Shown: positions 16,929 through 25,736, numbered from the stretch's first letter. The stretch: DNA of 64,000 nucleotides from Rubrivivax sp. (GCA_027485165.1 JAIXRN010000036.1:62001-126000), one strand, 5' to 3'. Notes: generated from the letters alone by a model not told the origin. A program made the numbers and translations.

Positions 16929-18047
16929 ATGCAACTCGCCGCACTGGCCACCGTCAAGAACCGCATCCTGCTGGGCAGCCCCCTGCCCTTCAATGTGCGC
17001 GATGCCGACCGCACCCTGCTGCTGGCACGCGGCCACAAGCTGCAGTCGCAAGCCCAGCTGGACGCCCTGCTGCAACGCGGCTGCATCGTCGACCTGGCCG
17101 AGCTGACCAACCGGCGCGAAGATGTGCTGAAGGCCCCGCGTGAACAACTGGGCCAGCTGTGGGCCGAGAGCGTCAACAACATCGCGCAGGCCATGCGCAA
17201 CAGCAGCCGCACCGGCTTCAAGCAGGCGCTGAACGACGCCAGCGAACCCGTGCTGGCCCTGATCGAACGCGACCCTGACCTGGCCATCTTCCAGGTGCTG
17301 CGCCAGGGCAGCAGCGCCGACCAGCAGTACGGCACGCGCCGTTCGCTGCACTGCGCCATCACCAGCCAGCTGGTGGCGCACCGGCTGGGCTGGGCGCCGG
17401 AAGAAAGCGAGCGCGCCTTCAAGGTGGCGCTGACGATGAACATCTCGATGCTGGAACTGCAGGGCCAGCTGGCGCGCCAGAACACCCCGCCCACGCCCGA
17501 GCAGCGCCAGGCCCTGCAGACGCACCCGATGCGCAGCGTGCAGATGCTGGAACTGGCCGGCGTGAACGACAACGACTGGCTGCAGGCCGTGATGCAGCAC
17601 CACGAACACGAAGACGGCAGCGGATACCCCAGTGGCCGCAGCGACGTCAGCGACCTGGCGTCACTGGCGCGGCGCGCCGACGTCTACACCGCCAAGCTGG
17701 CGTCGCGTTCGCACCGCGACGCGGTCGCGGCCGACATAGCCGGCCGCCAGATCTTCATGCAGGACCCGGGCCACCCGATGACGGCCGCGCTGGTGAAGGA
17801 ATTCGGCATCTACCCGCCGGGCTGCCATGTGCGGCTGGTGTCGGGCGAACTGGCCATCGTGGTGGCACGCGGCAGCAGCATCACCACGCCGATCGTGGCC
17901 TGCCTGAGCAACGCACGCGGCGCCCCGCTGCCCGCCCCCGTGCGGCGCGACACCGCCAACAAGGCCTATGCGGTGGAAGCCGTGGTGGGCGAACGCAGCG
18001 TGACGGTGCGGCCGACGCTGGAACAGCTGTTGGCGCTGCCAGCCTGA
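16929..18047 (+). CDS. Degenerate HD-GYP-domain protein
   Basis: 372 residues. HD-GYP proteins hydrolyse cyclic di-GMP with metal ions held by conserved His/Asp. Here the C-terminal motif HHEHEDGSGYP (224-234) is kept, His141 and His199 are present, but the segment that should read HDIGK is TMNISMLEL (169-177), so the HD dyad is missing. The enzyme is probably inactive or altered and may act as a sensor or binding protein. The N-terminal about 130 residues are an uncharacterised domain. The C-terminus (GIYPPGCHVRLVSGELAIVV) resembles that of the intact HD-GYP gene at the window end. The start MQLAALATV is preferred over an upstream in-frame ATG with no domain sequence. Confidence 0.85.
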   Translation: MQLAALATVKNRILLGSPLPFNVRDADRTLLLARGHKLQSQAQLDALLQRGCIVDLAELTNRREDVLKAPREQLGQLWAESVNNIAQAMRNSSRTGFKQALNDASEPVLALIERDPDLAIFQVLRQGSSADQQYGTRRSLHCAITSQLVAHRLGWAPEESERAFKVALTMNISMLELQGQLARQNTPPTPEQRQALQTHPMRSVQMLELAGVNDNDWLQAVMQHHEHEDGSGYPSGRSDVSDLASLARRADVYTAKLASRSHRDAVAADIAGRQIFMQDPGHPMTAALVKEFGIYPPGCHVRLVSGELAIVVARGSSITTPIVACLSNARGAPLPAPVRRDTANKAYAVEAVVGERSVTVRPTLEQLLALPA

Positions 18048-18050
18048 ACG

Positions 18051-18545
18051 TCAGCGTGCGAACGTGGCCAGCGCTGGCCCGGTGACGCGGCAGATGCGCC
18101 AGTCGGGCATCACCGTGGCACCCATCTTTTCGTAGAAGCGGATCGCGTTCTCGTTCCAGTCGAGCACGCTCCATTCAAAGCGGCCGCACCCGCGCGCCAC
18201 CGCCAGCGCGCCCAGGTGGCGCAGCAGGGCCTTGCCCAGGCCTGCGCCGCGGTGCGCGGGTTGCACGTACAGGTCTTCCAGGTACAGCCCGGGCTGGCCC
18301 AGGAAGGTGCTGAAGTTGGTGAAGAACAGGGCAAAGGCCACGACCTGGCCCTCGACTTCAGCCACCACGGCTTCGGCTGCCGGCCGCGGCCCGAAGAGAT
18401 GCGGTGCCAGCGTTTCGGGCGTCACCACCACCAGGTGCAGCAGCTCTTCAAAGGCCGCCAGTTCGCGGATCAGCCCCACGATGGCTGGCACATCGGCCGG
18501 GCGCGCGGGGCGCAACGTGGCTGCGGGCACGGCATCGGTGGGCAT
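18051..18545 (-). CDS. GNAT-family N-acetyltransferase, diamine acetyltransferase-like
   Basis: 164 residues, usual length for a GNAT enzyme, which transfers acetyl from acetyl-CoA to an amine. The acetyl-CoA loop is QPAHRGAGLGKALL; FTNFSTFLGQPGLYLEDLYV and WNENAIRFYEKMGA are typical of the spermidine/spermine N1-acetyltransferase-like branch. Substrate is not provable. It converges on the HD-GYP-like gene, with the two stop codons three bases apart, and lies eight bases after the protease gene on the same strand. Confidence 0.85.
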   Translation of the reverse strand: MPTDAVPAATLRPARPADVPAIVGLIRELAAFEELLHLVVVTPETLAPHLFGPRPAAEAVVAEVEGQVVAFALFFTNFSTFLGQPGLYLEDLYVQPAHRGAGLGKALLRHLGALAVARGCGRFEWSVLDWNENAIRFYEKMGATVMPDWRICRVTGPALATFAR

Positions 18546-18553
18546 GGGGTTTC

Positions 18554-20644
18554 TCAGGTCTTGCCTTGCGCAGCGCAGCGCGACCGGCGCCGAGCCCAGA
18601 CCAGCAAGCCCAGGCCGGCGGCCATCAGGGCCCAGCTTTCGGGCTCGGGCACCGCCGTCAAGGACAGCGAAACACCGCTGGCGCCGTAGATCAAGCTGGC
18701 GGTGTAGCCCGACACCAGACCGTTGAAGCTGAGGCCGGCGAACTGACCGCTGTAGCCGCTGGCGCCGATCAAACCGTAGACCGCGCCTTCGCTGAAAGAA
18801 AACCCGTCCAGGAAGCTGACGGTGAGCGTGCCGTCCAGCAGGGCACTGCCAGCCACGTCCAGCAGCCAGCCTGCGCCCACGCTCACGCCGGCTCCCAGGC
18901 CCAGGTCCAGACCACCGGCAGACGCCAGGCCCAGCCGGCCTGCAATCTGCACCGGGCCCGCGAAGCGCGTGACCAGCGTACCGGCCAGCACGTCGACATC
19001 GCCCTGCCCCAGCGCCTGGCCTGCGGCTGCCACCAGTGCGCCGCCCTGCACCGTGACGCCACCGCTGAAGCTGTTCTGCCCGCTGAGGGTGAGCGTGCCG
19101 GCGCCCGCCTTCACCAGGCTGCCGGCATAGACCCGGGTCTCGCGCGCGCCCTGGCGCGCCATGCCGACCGTGAACTCGGTCAGGTCTTCCGGCGTGGCGC
19201 CGGCGGGCAGGCCCTGGGTCCAGCCCTTGTCGATCTTCGTCTGCTCCCAGACCACGGCCTCGGCCTGGTCTTCGGCCCGGCGCGCACGGATGGCGACATC
19301 GGAAATGTTGTTCGACCAGGTGTCGTTCTGGCCCTGCGTGTTGACCGTGAAGCGGCCCGTGAACTGGCCTGGCCCGTCCATCGCCTGGCGCAGGCTGACG
19401 GTGCCCCAGCCGTTGCGTTCGTCAGGCACCTGCACGATGCGGCCGGCATCGGGGTTGGGCACGGCAGCACCGGCGGCGTTGTTCACGGTGGCGTTCTGCA
19501 CACCGGTGGTCTTCAACACCTCCAGCACCTGTTCGTTGTTCATGTAGGCAAAGCGCTCCATCAGCACGGCCAGCGCGCCGGCAGCATGAGGCTGGGCCAT
19601 CGATGTACCTGAAAGCGATGCATAGCCCGCCGTTGGTGTGCCCCCCGGGGCGGTGACGCTGCTGCCATTGATGGCATTGCCCGGCGCGGTCATGCAGCTC
19701 CACTTGGCCAGGCCGCAGCGGTTGTAGAGCTGGGTGCCGGGTACGTTGATCGAGCCGTCGGCGTTCAGTGTCTGCCCCGTGGTGCTGACGGCCGACAGGG
19801 CGAGCCAGTTCTTTTCTAGGCGGGGGTCGAAGTAGGGCGCGGCGGCGCGGGCGCTGGGGTTGGCATAGCCGGTGTTGCCGGCGCTCATGGTGATGATCGT
19901 CCCGCTGGCGGCCGCTTCCATCGCGCCCTGGAACCAGGTGGACGTGCCGGTGGTGCCCGACAGATAGCCCCAGGCGCCCATCAGCCCAATGCGGCCGGTC
20001 AGGCCCGTACCTGTGGTGGGAAACAGGGTCTGGTACTGCTCGGTGTTGGGCTGGCTGCCGAAGCTGGTGCCGATCAGACGCACCCCGGTGGCGTTGACGG
20101 CGCGGTAGACATTGGCCACATAGGCGTTGTCGAGCAGCTGGCCCGGCGTGGCAGTGGCTGGCGGCAGGCCAAACAGCACGCCGTCGGTCTTCGCGGTATT
20201 GCCCACCGTGACGCGGGCGTTGAAGGCCACGCCGTGGAAGTTGCTGGCGCCGCCAAGGCTGCCGTCGCGGCTGGCCGCGATGGTGCCGCTGACATGGGTG
20301 CCATGGTTGTCGTTGAAGGCCGGGTTGTAGGCCCCGGCGATGCCGTTGACGGTGACGCCCTGGTACCGCGCCGGGTCCAGCTGCGGGTGGCCGCTGAAGT
20401 AGCCCGAATCGACCATACCCACACTGATGCCGGCGCCGCTGAAGCCGCGGGCATAGGCGAATTCGGCACCGATGGCGCGCAGCCCCCAATCGCGCAGGAA
20501 TTCAGGCGTGCGCCAGCTGGCGGGGTCCCCCAGGGTGCCCGGGTCGCCGGGGTAGGTGTCGATGGCCCAGGCCGGGCTGACGGCCGCAAAGCCTAACGAC
20601 AGGGCCAGGGCCAGGGCGGACTTGCTTGCAAGAGGGCAGTGCAT
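18554..20644 (-). CDS. Secreted subtilisin-like serine protease (S8) with PEP-CTERM tail
   Basis: 696 residues. A signal peptide ends near AWA (27). The S8 catalytic triad is Asp79 (GMVDSG), His117 (NHGTHVSG) and Ser348 (LSGTSMAQPH), with oxyanion Asn257 (SAGNTG), so activity is expected. After the protease domain comes an autotransporter-type passenger repeat (GAGTLTLSGQNSFSGGV, near 520-540) and a beta-rich region. There is no beta-barrel; instead the protein ends in VPEPESWALMAAGLGLLVWARRRSR, a PEP-CTERM sorting signal recognised by exosortase. The start MHCPLASKSA gives the signal peptide; an ATG 14 codons upstream is less likely. Confidence 0.92.
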   Translation of the reverse strand: MHCPLASKSALALALSLGFAAVSPAWAIDTYPGDPGTLGDPASWRTPEFLRDWGLRAIGAEFAYARGFSGAGISVGMVDSGYFSGHPQLDPARYQGVTVNGIAGAYNPAFNDNHGTHVSGTIAASRDGSLGGASNFHGVAFNARVTVGNTAKTDGVLFGLPPATATPGQLLDNAYVANVYRAVNATGVRLIGTSFGSQPNTEQYQTLFPTTGTGLTGRIGLMGAWGYLSGTTGTSTWFQGAMEAAASGTIITMSAGNTGYANPSARAAAPYFDPRLEKNWLALSAVSTTGQTLNADGSINVPGTQLYNRCGLAKWSCMTAPGNAINGSSVTAPGGTPTAGYASLSGTSMAQPHAAGALAVLMERFAYMNNEQVLEVLKTTGVQNATVNNAAGAAVPNPDAGRIVQVPDERNGWGTVSLRQAMDGPGQFTGRFTVNTQGQNDTWSNNISDVAIRARRAEDQAEAVVWEQTKIDKGWTQGLPAGATPEDLTEFTVGMARQGARETRVYAGSLVKAGAGTLTLSGQNSFSGGVTVQGGALVAAAGQALGQGDVDVLAGTLVTRFAGPVQIAGRLGLASAGGLDLGLGAGVSVGAGWLLDVAGSALLDGTLTVSFLDGFSFSEGAVYGLIGASGYSGQFAGLSFNGLVSGYTASLIYGASGVSLSLTAVPEPESWALMAAGLGLLVWARRRSRCAAQGKT

Positions 20645-20889
20645 GCGCGGTTTCCTTTGCCGGTGCGGCAGGGGTGAGGGAGGCAAAGCGCGCGCAGCGA
20701 AGCAGAACAGCGGGCGTGATGCATTTCACGCAATGGCTGGCGAAAAGTAAAGCGCTAGGCACGACCACTGGCGCGCAACAGACAAACGCAAGGGCCCGAG
20801 CCGGGCCCAGCCAGGCCACACCAGCGAAGGTTTCGCCGCCGGAAAAGGCAACGGGTCAGCCCCTTGCGAGACTGACCCGTTGGTGTGGT
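20645..20889. other. Intergenic region between protease gene and tRNA-Arg
   Basis: About 245 bases without a coding gene. It contains the terminator hairpin of the tRNA (listed separately) and must hold the protease promoter, for which I see no convincing -35/-10 pair. Confidence 0.5.
20843..20882 (-). terminator. Rho-independent terminator of tRNA-Arg
   Basis: Read on the minus strand: CAACGGGTCAG, a 12-base loop, CTGACCCGTTG, then CCTTTT. The 11-base perfect stem starts eight bases after the encoded CCA of the tRNA and is followed by a short T-run. Confidence 0.75.
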
Positions 20890-20966
20890 TGGTGCGGCTG
20901 GCAGGAATCGAACCCACGACCCCTTGGTTCGTAGCCAAGTACTCTATCCAGCTGAGCTACAGCCGC
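20890..20966 (-). tRNA. tRNA-Arg (anticodon ACG)
   Basis: 77 bases including an encoded CCA. The acceptor stem pairs GCGGCTG with CAGCCGC; the D-arm is AGCTCAGCTGGATAGAGT; the anticodon stem CTTGG/CCAAG holds the loop CTACGAA with ACG at the anticodon, which reads CGN Arg codons through inosine; the T-arm contains GGTTCGATTCC. All arms are intact. No integrated element is visible at its 3' end. Confidence 0.97.
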
Positions 20967-21026
20967 AACGTAGCCTCGCAGTATAGCAGTCCTTTTTCTG
21001 ACCGCTGGGCCAAGCCAGGCGCAGCT

Positions 21027-23441
21027 TCAGATGCGCCCCAGGGCGCGCAGGATCTTCTCCGGCGTGATGGGCTGCGAAGCCACCCGCGCGCCAAAAGGCG
21101 CCAACGCGTCGTTGATGGCGTTCATCACCGCGCCAGGCGCGCCCGCAGTGCCGGCTTCGCCCGCGCCCTTCGCCCCCAGTTCGCTGCTGCGCGTGGGGCT
21201 TTGCACATGGCCGATGACGATGTCGGGCATCTCGGCGGCCATGGGCACCAGGTAGTCGGCCATGTTGCCGTTGCGCAGCGTGCCGTCGGTGTCGTAGAGG
21301 CATTCTTCAAACAACGCGCCGCCGATGCCTTGCACGATGGCGCCGCGCATCTGCTCGTCCACCAGCATGGGGTTGATGACGCGGCCGCAGTCTTCCACCG
21401 CCCAGTGCTTCAGCAGCTTCACAAAGCCCGTATCGACGTCCACTTCGACATGGCTGACCTGCACGCCGTTGGTGAAGATGAAGGGGTAGTCGCGCTGCGC
21501 GTAGTGGCGCGTCACCATCAGTTCGGGCGTGAAGCTCTTGGGCAGGGTGTCGCTGCGGAAGTAGGCGATGCGGCCCAGCTCGGCCAGGTCCAGCAGCGGC
21601 GCGCCGGTCTGCAGGTCCACGACCGCGCCGCGCAGCACGCGCAGGCCCTGCACGTCGCGCTGCAGGATGGCCGCGGCCGTGGCCAGGATGTTGGCGCGCA
21701 GCACCTTGCCGGCCTGCAGCACGGCTTCGCCGCCGATGCCGGCACCGCGGCTGGCCCATGTGCCACCGCCGTAGGGTGTGGCGTCGGTGTCGCCTGTGAC
21801 GACGCGCACGCGCGCGATGTCCACGCCCACGGCATCGGCCGCGATCTGCGCAAAGATGGCTTCGGCGCCCTGCCCCTGCTCGCCCACGCTGCTCATCACC
21901 GTCAGCGCACCGCTGGGTTCCAGGCGCAGCGTGGCGCCGTCCTGGCTGGCGATGCGCGCCCCGCCCACGCCGTAGAAGGCCGCGCTGGGGTTCGTCAGCT
22001 CGATGAGTGCAGCCACACCGATGCCGCGGTAGACGCCGCGCTGGCGCAGTGCCGCCTGTTCGGCGCGCAGCGCGTCGTAGTCGCACAGCCGACGCGCTTC
22101 GCGCAGGCAGGCTTCGTGCGACAGCACTTCCAGCTTGATGCCTGAAGCACCCGTGGCCGGGTAGGCGTCGTCGGGGATCACGTTCTGCTGGCGGAAGGCG
22201 ATCGGGTCCAGGCCCAGCTTGGCGGCCACGCCATCCACCAGTGCTTCGGTCACGGCGCAGGCAATGGGGTGGCCCACGCCGCGGTACTGGCAGGTGGGCG
22301 TCTTGTTCTGGAACACCACCTTCAGCCTGGCGCGGTAGGCCTTGTGCTTGTACGGGCCGCCCGTGAGGTTCACGACCTGGTTGCCTTCGATGCCGCTGGT
22401 GCGCGGGAACATGCTGAAGGGGCCGATGCCGGTGAGGTCGTCGATCTCGAAGGCCAGGATCTCGCCTGCGCGGCTGGCCGCGATCTTCGCGTGGATGCGG
22501 TGTTCGCGCGCGTGGATGTCGCTGCTGAAGCTTTCGATGCGGTCGGCCACGAACTTCACCGGCCGCTTCAGCAGCATGGCCAACGCCACGGTGGCGAAGT
22601 CGTCGGGGTAGGCGTGCACCTTGATGCCGAAGCTGCCGCCCACGTCGCGGCACAGCACGCGCACCTGCTGTTCCTGCAGGCCGAACTGGCGGCAGTACAG
22701 GTCCTGCATCATGTGCGGGGCCTGGAAGGAATGGTGCACGGTCAGCTTCTGGTCGCCGGCGTTCCAGTCGGCGATCTGGCAGCGCGGTTCCAGCGTCACG
22801 CCGGTGTGCCGGCCGAAGACGTAGGTTTCCTCGAAGACCACGGCGTCATCGCGCGCAAACGCCTCGTCCACGCCACCGGTGTCCAGCTGGCGCTGGAAGC
22901 ACAGGTTGTCGCCCAGTTCGGGGTGGATCAGCGGCGTGCCTGCCTCCAGTGCCATTTCGGTGTTCAGCACTGCGGGCAGCTCTTCCCACTGCACTTCCAG
23001 CAGGGCCAGCGCGTCTTCGGCGCGGGCCCGGCTTTCGGCCACCACGGCCACCACGGGTTCGCCTTGCCAGGTGGCGCGGTCGATGGCCAGCGGGTATTGC
23101 GGCGCACTCTTGATACCCGCCAGGTGCGCCAACGTGGCCACCCAGGGCTTGCAGATCGTGGCGATCTCCGGGCCGGTGACGACGGCCACCACGCCCGGCA
23201 GCTGCTGCGCCGCCGTGCGGTCGATGTGCTGGATGCGCATGTGCGCCACCGGGCTGCGCCAGAAGGCCACGTGCACCATGCGCGGCAGTTCGATGTCGTC
23301 GATGAACTGGCCGCGGCCTTCGGTCAGCCGGCGCGTGCCTTCGCGCGGGATGGCCACGCCGATGTGGCGCTGGTCTTCGGTCACCGCAGGCAGGTCGGCC
23401 CCCAGGTCGCGGTGGCTGGGCTTTTCCAGCGGGTGGTTCAT
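21027..23441 (-). CDS. Molybdenum hydroxylase large subunit (xanthine dehydrogenase/CO dehydrogenase family)
   Basis: 804 residues. Binds molybdopterin-cytosine-dinucleotide and performs hydroxylation of the substrate. The family motifs GGSFGIKVHAYPDD and GAKGAGEAGTAGAPGA (catalytic Glu in GEAG) are present. The active-site loop reads QYRGVGHP, not the AYRCSFR of true CO dehydrogenase, so CO is very unlikely as substrate and an aldehyde or N-heteroaromatic is more likely. Its ATG overlaps the iron-sulfur subunit stop by four bases. Gene order FAD subunit, Fe-S subunit, large subunit is the usual M-S-L order. Confidence 0.92.
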   Translation of the reverse strand: MNHPLEKPSHRDLGADLPAVTEDQRHIGVAIPREGTRRLTEGRGQFIDDIELPRMVHVAFWRSPVAHMRIQHIDRTAAQQLPGVVAVVTGPEIATICKPWVATLAHLAGIKSAPQYPLAIDRATWQGEPVVAVVAESRARAEDALALLEVQWEELPAVLNTEMALEAGTPLIHPELGDNLCFQRQLDTGGVDEAFARDDAVVFEETYVFGRHTGVTLEPRCQIADWNAGDQKLTVHHSFQAPHMMQDLYCRQFGLQEQQVRVLCRDVGGSFGIKVHAYPDDFATVALAMLLKRPVKFVADRIESFSSDIHAREHRIHAKIAASRAGEILAFEIDDLTGIGPFSMFPRTSGIEGNQVVNLTGGPYKHKAYRARLKVVFQNKTPTCQYRGVGHPIACAVTEALVDGVAAKLGLDPIAFRQQNVIPDDAYPATGASGIKLEVLSHEACLREARRLCDYDALRAEQAALRQRGVYRGIGVAALIELTNPSAAFYGVGGARIASQDGATLRLEPSGALTVMSSVGEQGQGAEAIFAQIAADAVGVDIARVRVVTGDTDATPYGGGTWASRGAGIGGEAVLQAGKVLRANILATAAAILQRDVQGLRVLRGAVVDLQTGAPLLDLAELGRIAYFRSDTLPKSFTPELMVTRHYAQRDYPFIFTNGVQVSHVEVDVDTGFVKLLKHWAVEDCGRVINPMLVDEQMRGAIVQGIGGALFEECLYDTDGTLRNGNMADYLVPMAAEMPDIVIGHVQSPTRSSELGAKGAGEAGTAGAPGAVMNAINDALAPFGARVASQPITPEKILRALGRI

Positions 23442-23965
23442 GCGTCGGCCTCCTGCGTCGCCACGTCGAAGGAGCCGCCGCGTTGCCTGTCCAGCACCGC
23501 GCACACCGCGTCGACGATGGCGTGGTAACCCGTGCAGCGGCAGTAGTTGCCACTCATCCAGGCGCGCACGGCTTCACGGTCGGCGTCGGGCCGGCGTTCC
23601 ACCAGGTCCAGCGCCGCCATCAGCATGCCCGGCGTGCAGTAACCGCATTGCAGCGCGTTGTATTCGATGAAGGCGTCCTGCAACGCGCGCAGGCGCGGGC
23701 TGGGCGTGTCGGTCTCGACGGTTTCGATGCGGTGGCCATCGGCCTGTGCGGCCAGTACCAGGCAACCGCGCACGATCTGCCCGTCCACGCGCACCGTGCA
23801 CGCACCGCAGACGCCGTGTTCGCAGCCCAGGTGCGAACCCTTGAGCCCGCAATCTTCACGCAGGAAGTCGGACAGGTGCTTGCGGCATTCGACGTCGCGC
23901 ACGAAGGTCTGGCCGTTGATGTCCACGCGCAGCCGGCGCGTGGGGTGGTCGATGGGGGTGGGCAT
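23438..23965 (-). CDS. Molybdenum hydroxylase [2Fe-2S] small subunit
   Basis: 175 residues, usual length. Two iron-sulfur clusters are indicated: a plant-ferredoxin type with HLGCEHGVCGACTVRVDG plus a later Cys (VRGCLVL), and the second with QCGYCTPGM and NYCRCTGY. It passes electrons from the molybdenum site in the large subunit to FAD in the medium subunit. The start MPTPIDHPTR is chosen because sequence upstream in frame has no ferredoxin similarity. Confidence 0.95.
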   Translation of the reverse strand: MPTPIDHPTRRLRVDINGQTFVRDVECRKHLSDFLREDCGLKGSHLGCEHGVCGACTVRVDGQIVRGCLVLAAQADGHRIETVETDTPSPRLRALQDAFIEYNALQCGYCTPGMLMAALDLVERRPDADREAVRAWMSGNYCRCTGYHAIVDAVCAVLDRQRGGSFDVATQEADA

Positions 23966-24036
23966 GGTGGGGCTTCGAATGGCGGGGGTTTGAAGACGCT
24001 GCTCAGGCTGCGCTGAAGCGGCTGCTGGCGCAAGGG

Positions 24037-24891
24037 CTAGGCCGTGATGCGCGCGATGGCGCGGCGCATCAGCGTGGCGGCCATCTGCGTCTTGGCCGCG
24101 GCGGAATGCGTCAGGTCGGCAAAGGGCTGCAGCTCGGCGCGCAGGGCGGCTTCGGCCTGGGCCAGGCGCGGGCTGTCCAGCGGGCCGGCCTGCAGCAGGG
24201 CTTCGGCCTGGCGCGCCCGCACCGGGCGGTCGCCCAGGCTCAGGAAGGCCAGCCGCACCGCCTGCAGCGCCTGGCCGTCCCACAGCGCGCGGGCAGCCAG
24301 CCCGGCAATCGCGTAGTCGCCATGCCGGCGCGAAAGCTCGTCGAAGTCTTGTCGCTCGCTGGGCTGCAGCAAGGGCAGTTCGATGGCCACCAACAGTTCG
24401 TCGGGCTGCAGGGCTGTGGTGTACAGACCCTGGAAGAAGTCGGCTGCGGCGAAGCGCCTTTCGCCCCGAGCGCCCATGGCCACCAGGGTGCCTTCAAGCG
24501 CCAGCACGCAGGCCGGCCACTCAGCCGCCGGGTCGGCATAGGCCAGGCTGCCGCCGATCGTGCCCATGTTGCGGATGGCCCGGTGCGCGATGTGCGGCGC
24601 AGCCTGGGCCAGCAGCGGCGCGTGCCGGGCCACCAGGGCCGATTCCTCGATCTCGACATGCCGCGTCAGCGCGCCGATGCGCAGCACCCCGCCCGCCACG
24701 GCGATGCCGCGCCAGTCGGCCAGCCCGCCGATGTCGATCAGCACCGTGGGCTGCGACAGCCGCAGGTTCAGGCTGGCCAGCAGCGTCTGCCCGCCGGCCA
24801 GCACGCGGGCGTCTTCGCCATGCTGGGCCAGCAGGGCCAGGGCCTGCTGCGGGGTTTCGGCGCGCACGTAGTCGAAGGCCGATGACTTCAT
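24037..24891 (-). CDS. Molybdenum hydroxylase FAD-binding medium subunit
   Basis: 284 residues, the FAD-binding domain of the PCMH/CoxM family. AGGQTLLASLNLRL and TIGGSLAYADPAAEWP are the two pyrophosphate-binding motifs; the C-terminal CO-dehydrogenase flavoprotein domain follows (about 175-280). It accepts electrons from the Fe-S subunit. First gene of the M-S-L operon, transcribed divergently from the TetR gene across an 83-base control region. Confidence 0.93.
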   Translation of the reverse strand: MKSSAFDYVRAETPQQALALLAQHGEDARVLAGGQTLLASLNLRLSQPTVLIDIGGLADWRGIAVAGGVLRIGALTRHVEIEESALVARHAPLLAQAAPHIAHRAIRNMGTIGGSLAYADPAAEWPACVLALEGTLVAMGARGERRFAAADFFQGLYTTALQPDELLVAIELPLLQPSERQDFDELSRRHGDYAIAGLAARALWDGQALQAVRLAFLSLGDRPVRARQAEALLQAGPLDSPRLAQAEAALRAELQPFADLTHSAAAKTQMAATLMRRAIARITA

Positions 24892-24933
24892 GAAACCGTT
24901 CCCATCTGTTTTCGGGTTTGTCAGGATGTCGGC

Positions 24934-24955
24934 TTGTTGAGCAACCGTTCAACAA
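24934..24955. promoter_or_regulatory. Palindromic operator, probable TetR binding site
   Basis: TTGTTGA, 8 bases, TCAACAA: seven-base perfect arms plus a matched C/G pair inside the spacer. It lies in the 83-base gap between the divergent molybdenum hydroxylase operon and the TetR gene, 20 bases from the TetR start and 43 from the other. Size and symmetry suit a TetR dimer, which could repress both directions. Confidence 0.65.
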
Positions 24956-24974
24956 TCTTCGCAAACTTGAGCAG

Positions 24975-25736
24975 ATGGTCAACACCGCACAAACCCGCGC
25001 ACAAACCCGTGCACCTGCAGCCGCCCGCACGGCTGGCGGCGCTGCGACGGCGACGGCGACGGCGTCGGCGTCGGCGTCAGCATCTGCACCGGTGCGCAAG
25101 CGACTGCTGGCACACGAACGCGAACAACAGATCGTGGCCGGTGCGGCCGAGTTCTTCGCCCGCCGCGGGCTGGACGCGCAGATGCGCGAGCTCGCAGCCG
25201 AAATCGGCGTCGCGCACACCCTGCTGTACCACTACTTCCCCACCAAGCGGCAGCTGATCGAACGCGTCTACGAAGACACCATCGCCGGCCGCTGGGAAGC
25301 ACGCTGGGAAACCCTGCTGGACGACCCCCAGCTGCCGGTGCCCGACAAGCTGCAGGCCTTCTACCGCGACTACCTGGCGGCCATCCTCACGCCCGAATGG
25401 CTGCGCATCCTGGTGTATTCCGGCTTGTCCGACGGGCTCATCCCCAGCCGCTATTTCGCCTTGGTGCGCGAACGCCTGTTCCCACGGCTGCTGCGCGAAG
25501 CGCGCCGCGGCGCCGGCGGCCGCAGCCGCGCCAAGGCCACGCCGCGCGAAGAAGCCCTGCTGATGAGCTTTCACGGCGGGTTGATCTACCACATGGGCAT
25601 CTGGCCGCTGATCTACCAGCAAAGCTACACCGGCCAGGGCGACGCCCAGCTGACCGACATTTTCATTGCCGACCGCATCCAGGGCCTGCTGGCGCAGATG
25701 CCGCTGGTGATGCCCGGCCCCCGGAGGACCGCATGA
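24975..25736 (+). CDS. TetR-family transcriptional regulator
   Basis: 253 residues. A low-complexity Ala/Thr/Ser stretch (about 20-38) precedes the DNA-binding domain: EQQIVAGAAEFFARRGLDAQ, MRELAAEIGVAHTLLYHYFPTKRQLIERVY is the TetR helix-turn-helix. The C-terminal ligand domain has no recognisable effector signature. Divergent from the molybdenum hydroxylase genes and directly coupled to the VOC gene (ATGA overlap), so it should control this catabolic island in response to a substrate. The ATG at MVNTAQTRA is used; earlier in-frame sequence could start only at TTG and would cover the operator. Confidence 0.9.
   Translation: MVNTAQTRAQTRAPAAARTAGGAATATATASASASASAPVRKRLLAHEREQQIVAGAAEFFARRGLDAQMRELAAEIGVAHTLLYHYFPTKRQLIERVYEDTIAGRWEARWETLLDDPQLPVPDKLQAFYRDYLAAILTPEWLRILVYSGLSDGLIPSRYFALVRERLFPRLLREARRGAGGRSRAKATPREEALLMSFHGGLIYHMGIWPLIYQQSYTGQGDAQLTDIFIADRIQGLLAQMPLVMPGPRRTA
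25044..25079 (+). repeat. In-frame hexanucleotide repeat in the TetR gene
   Basis: Three GCGACG units followed by two GCGTCG and one GCGTCA, coding alternating Ala-Thr then Ala-Ser. Unit length is a multiple of three, so slippage would change linker length but not the frame. Confidence 0.7.

Noticed and set aside
20890..20966. tRNA-Arg as an attachment site of an integrated element
   Set aside because: No integrase, no repeated 3' tRNA end and no change in gene content or base composition next to it.
21027..24891. Aerobic carbon monoxide dehydrogenase
   Set aside because: Subunit layout fits, but the large subunit has QYRGVG where CO-oxidising enzymes have AYRCSFR.
24918..24974. Upstream TTG start for the TetR gene
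   Set aside because: It would place the palindromic operator inside the coding region and adds residues with no homology; the ATG at 24975 fits better.
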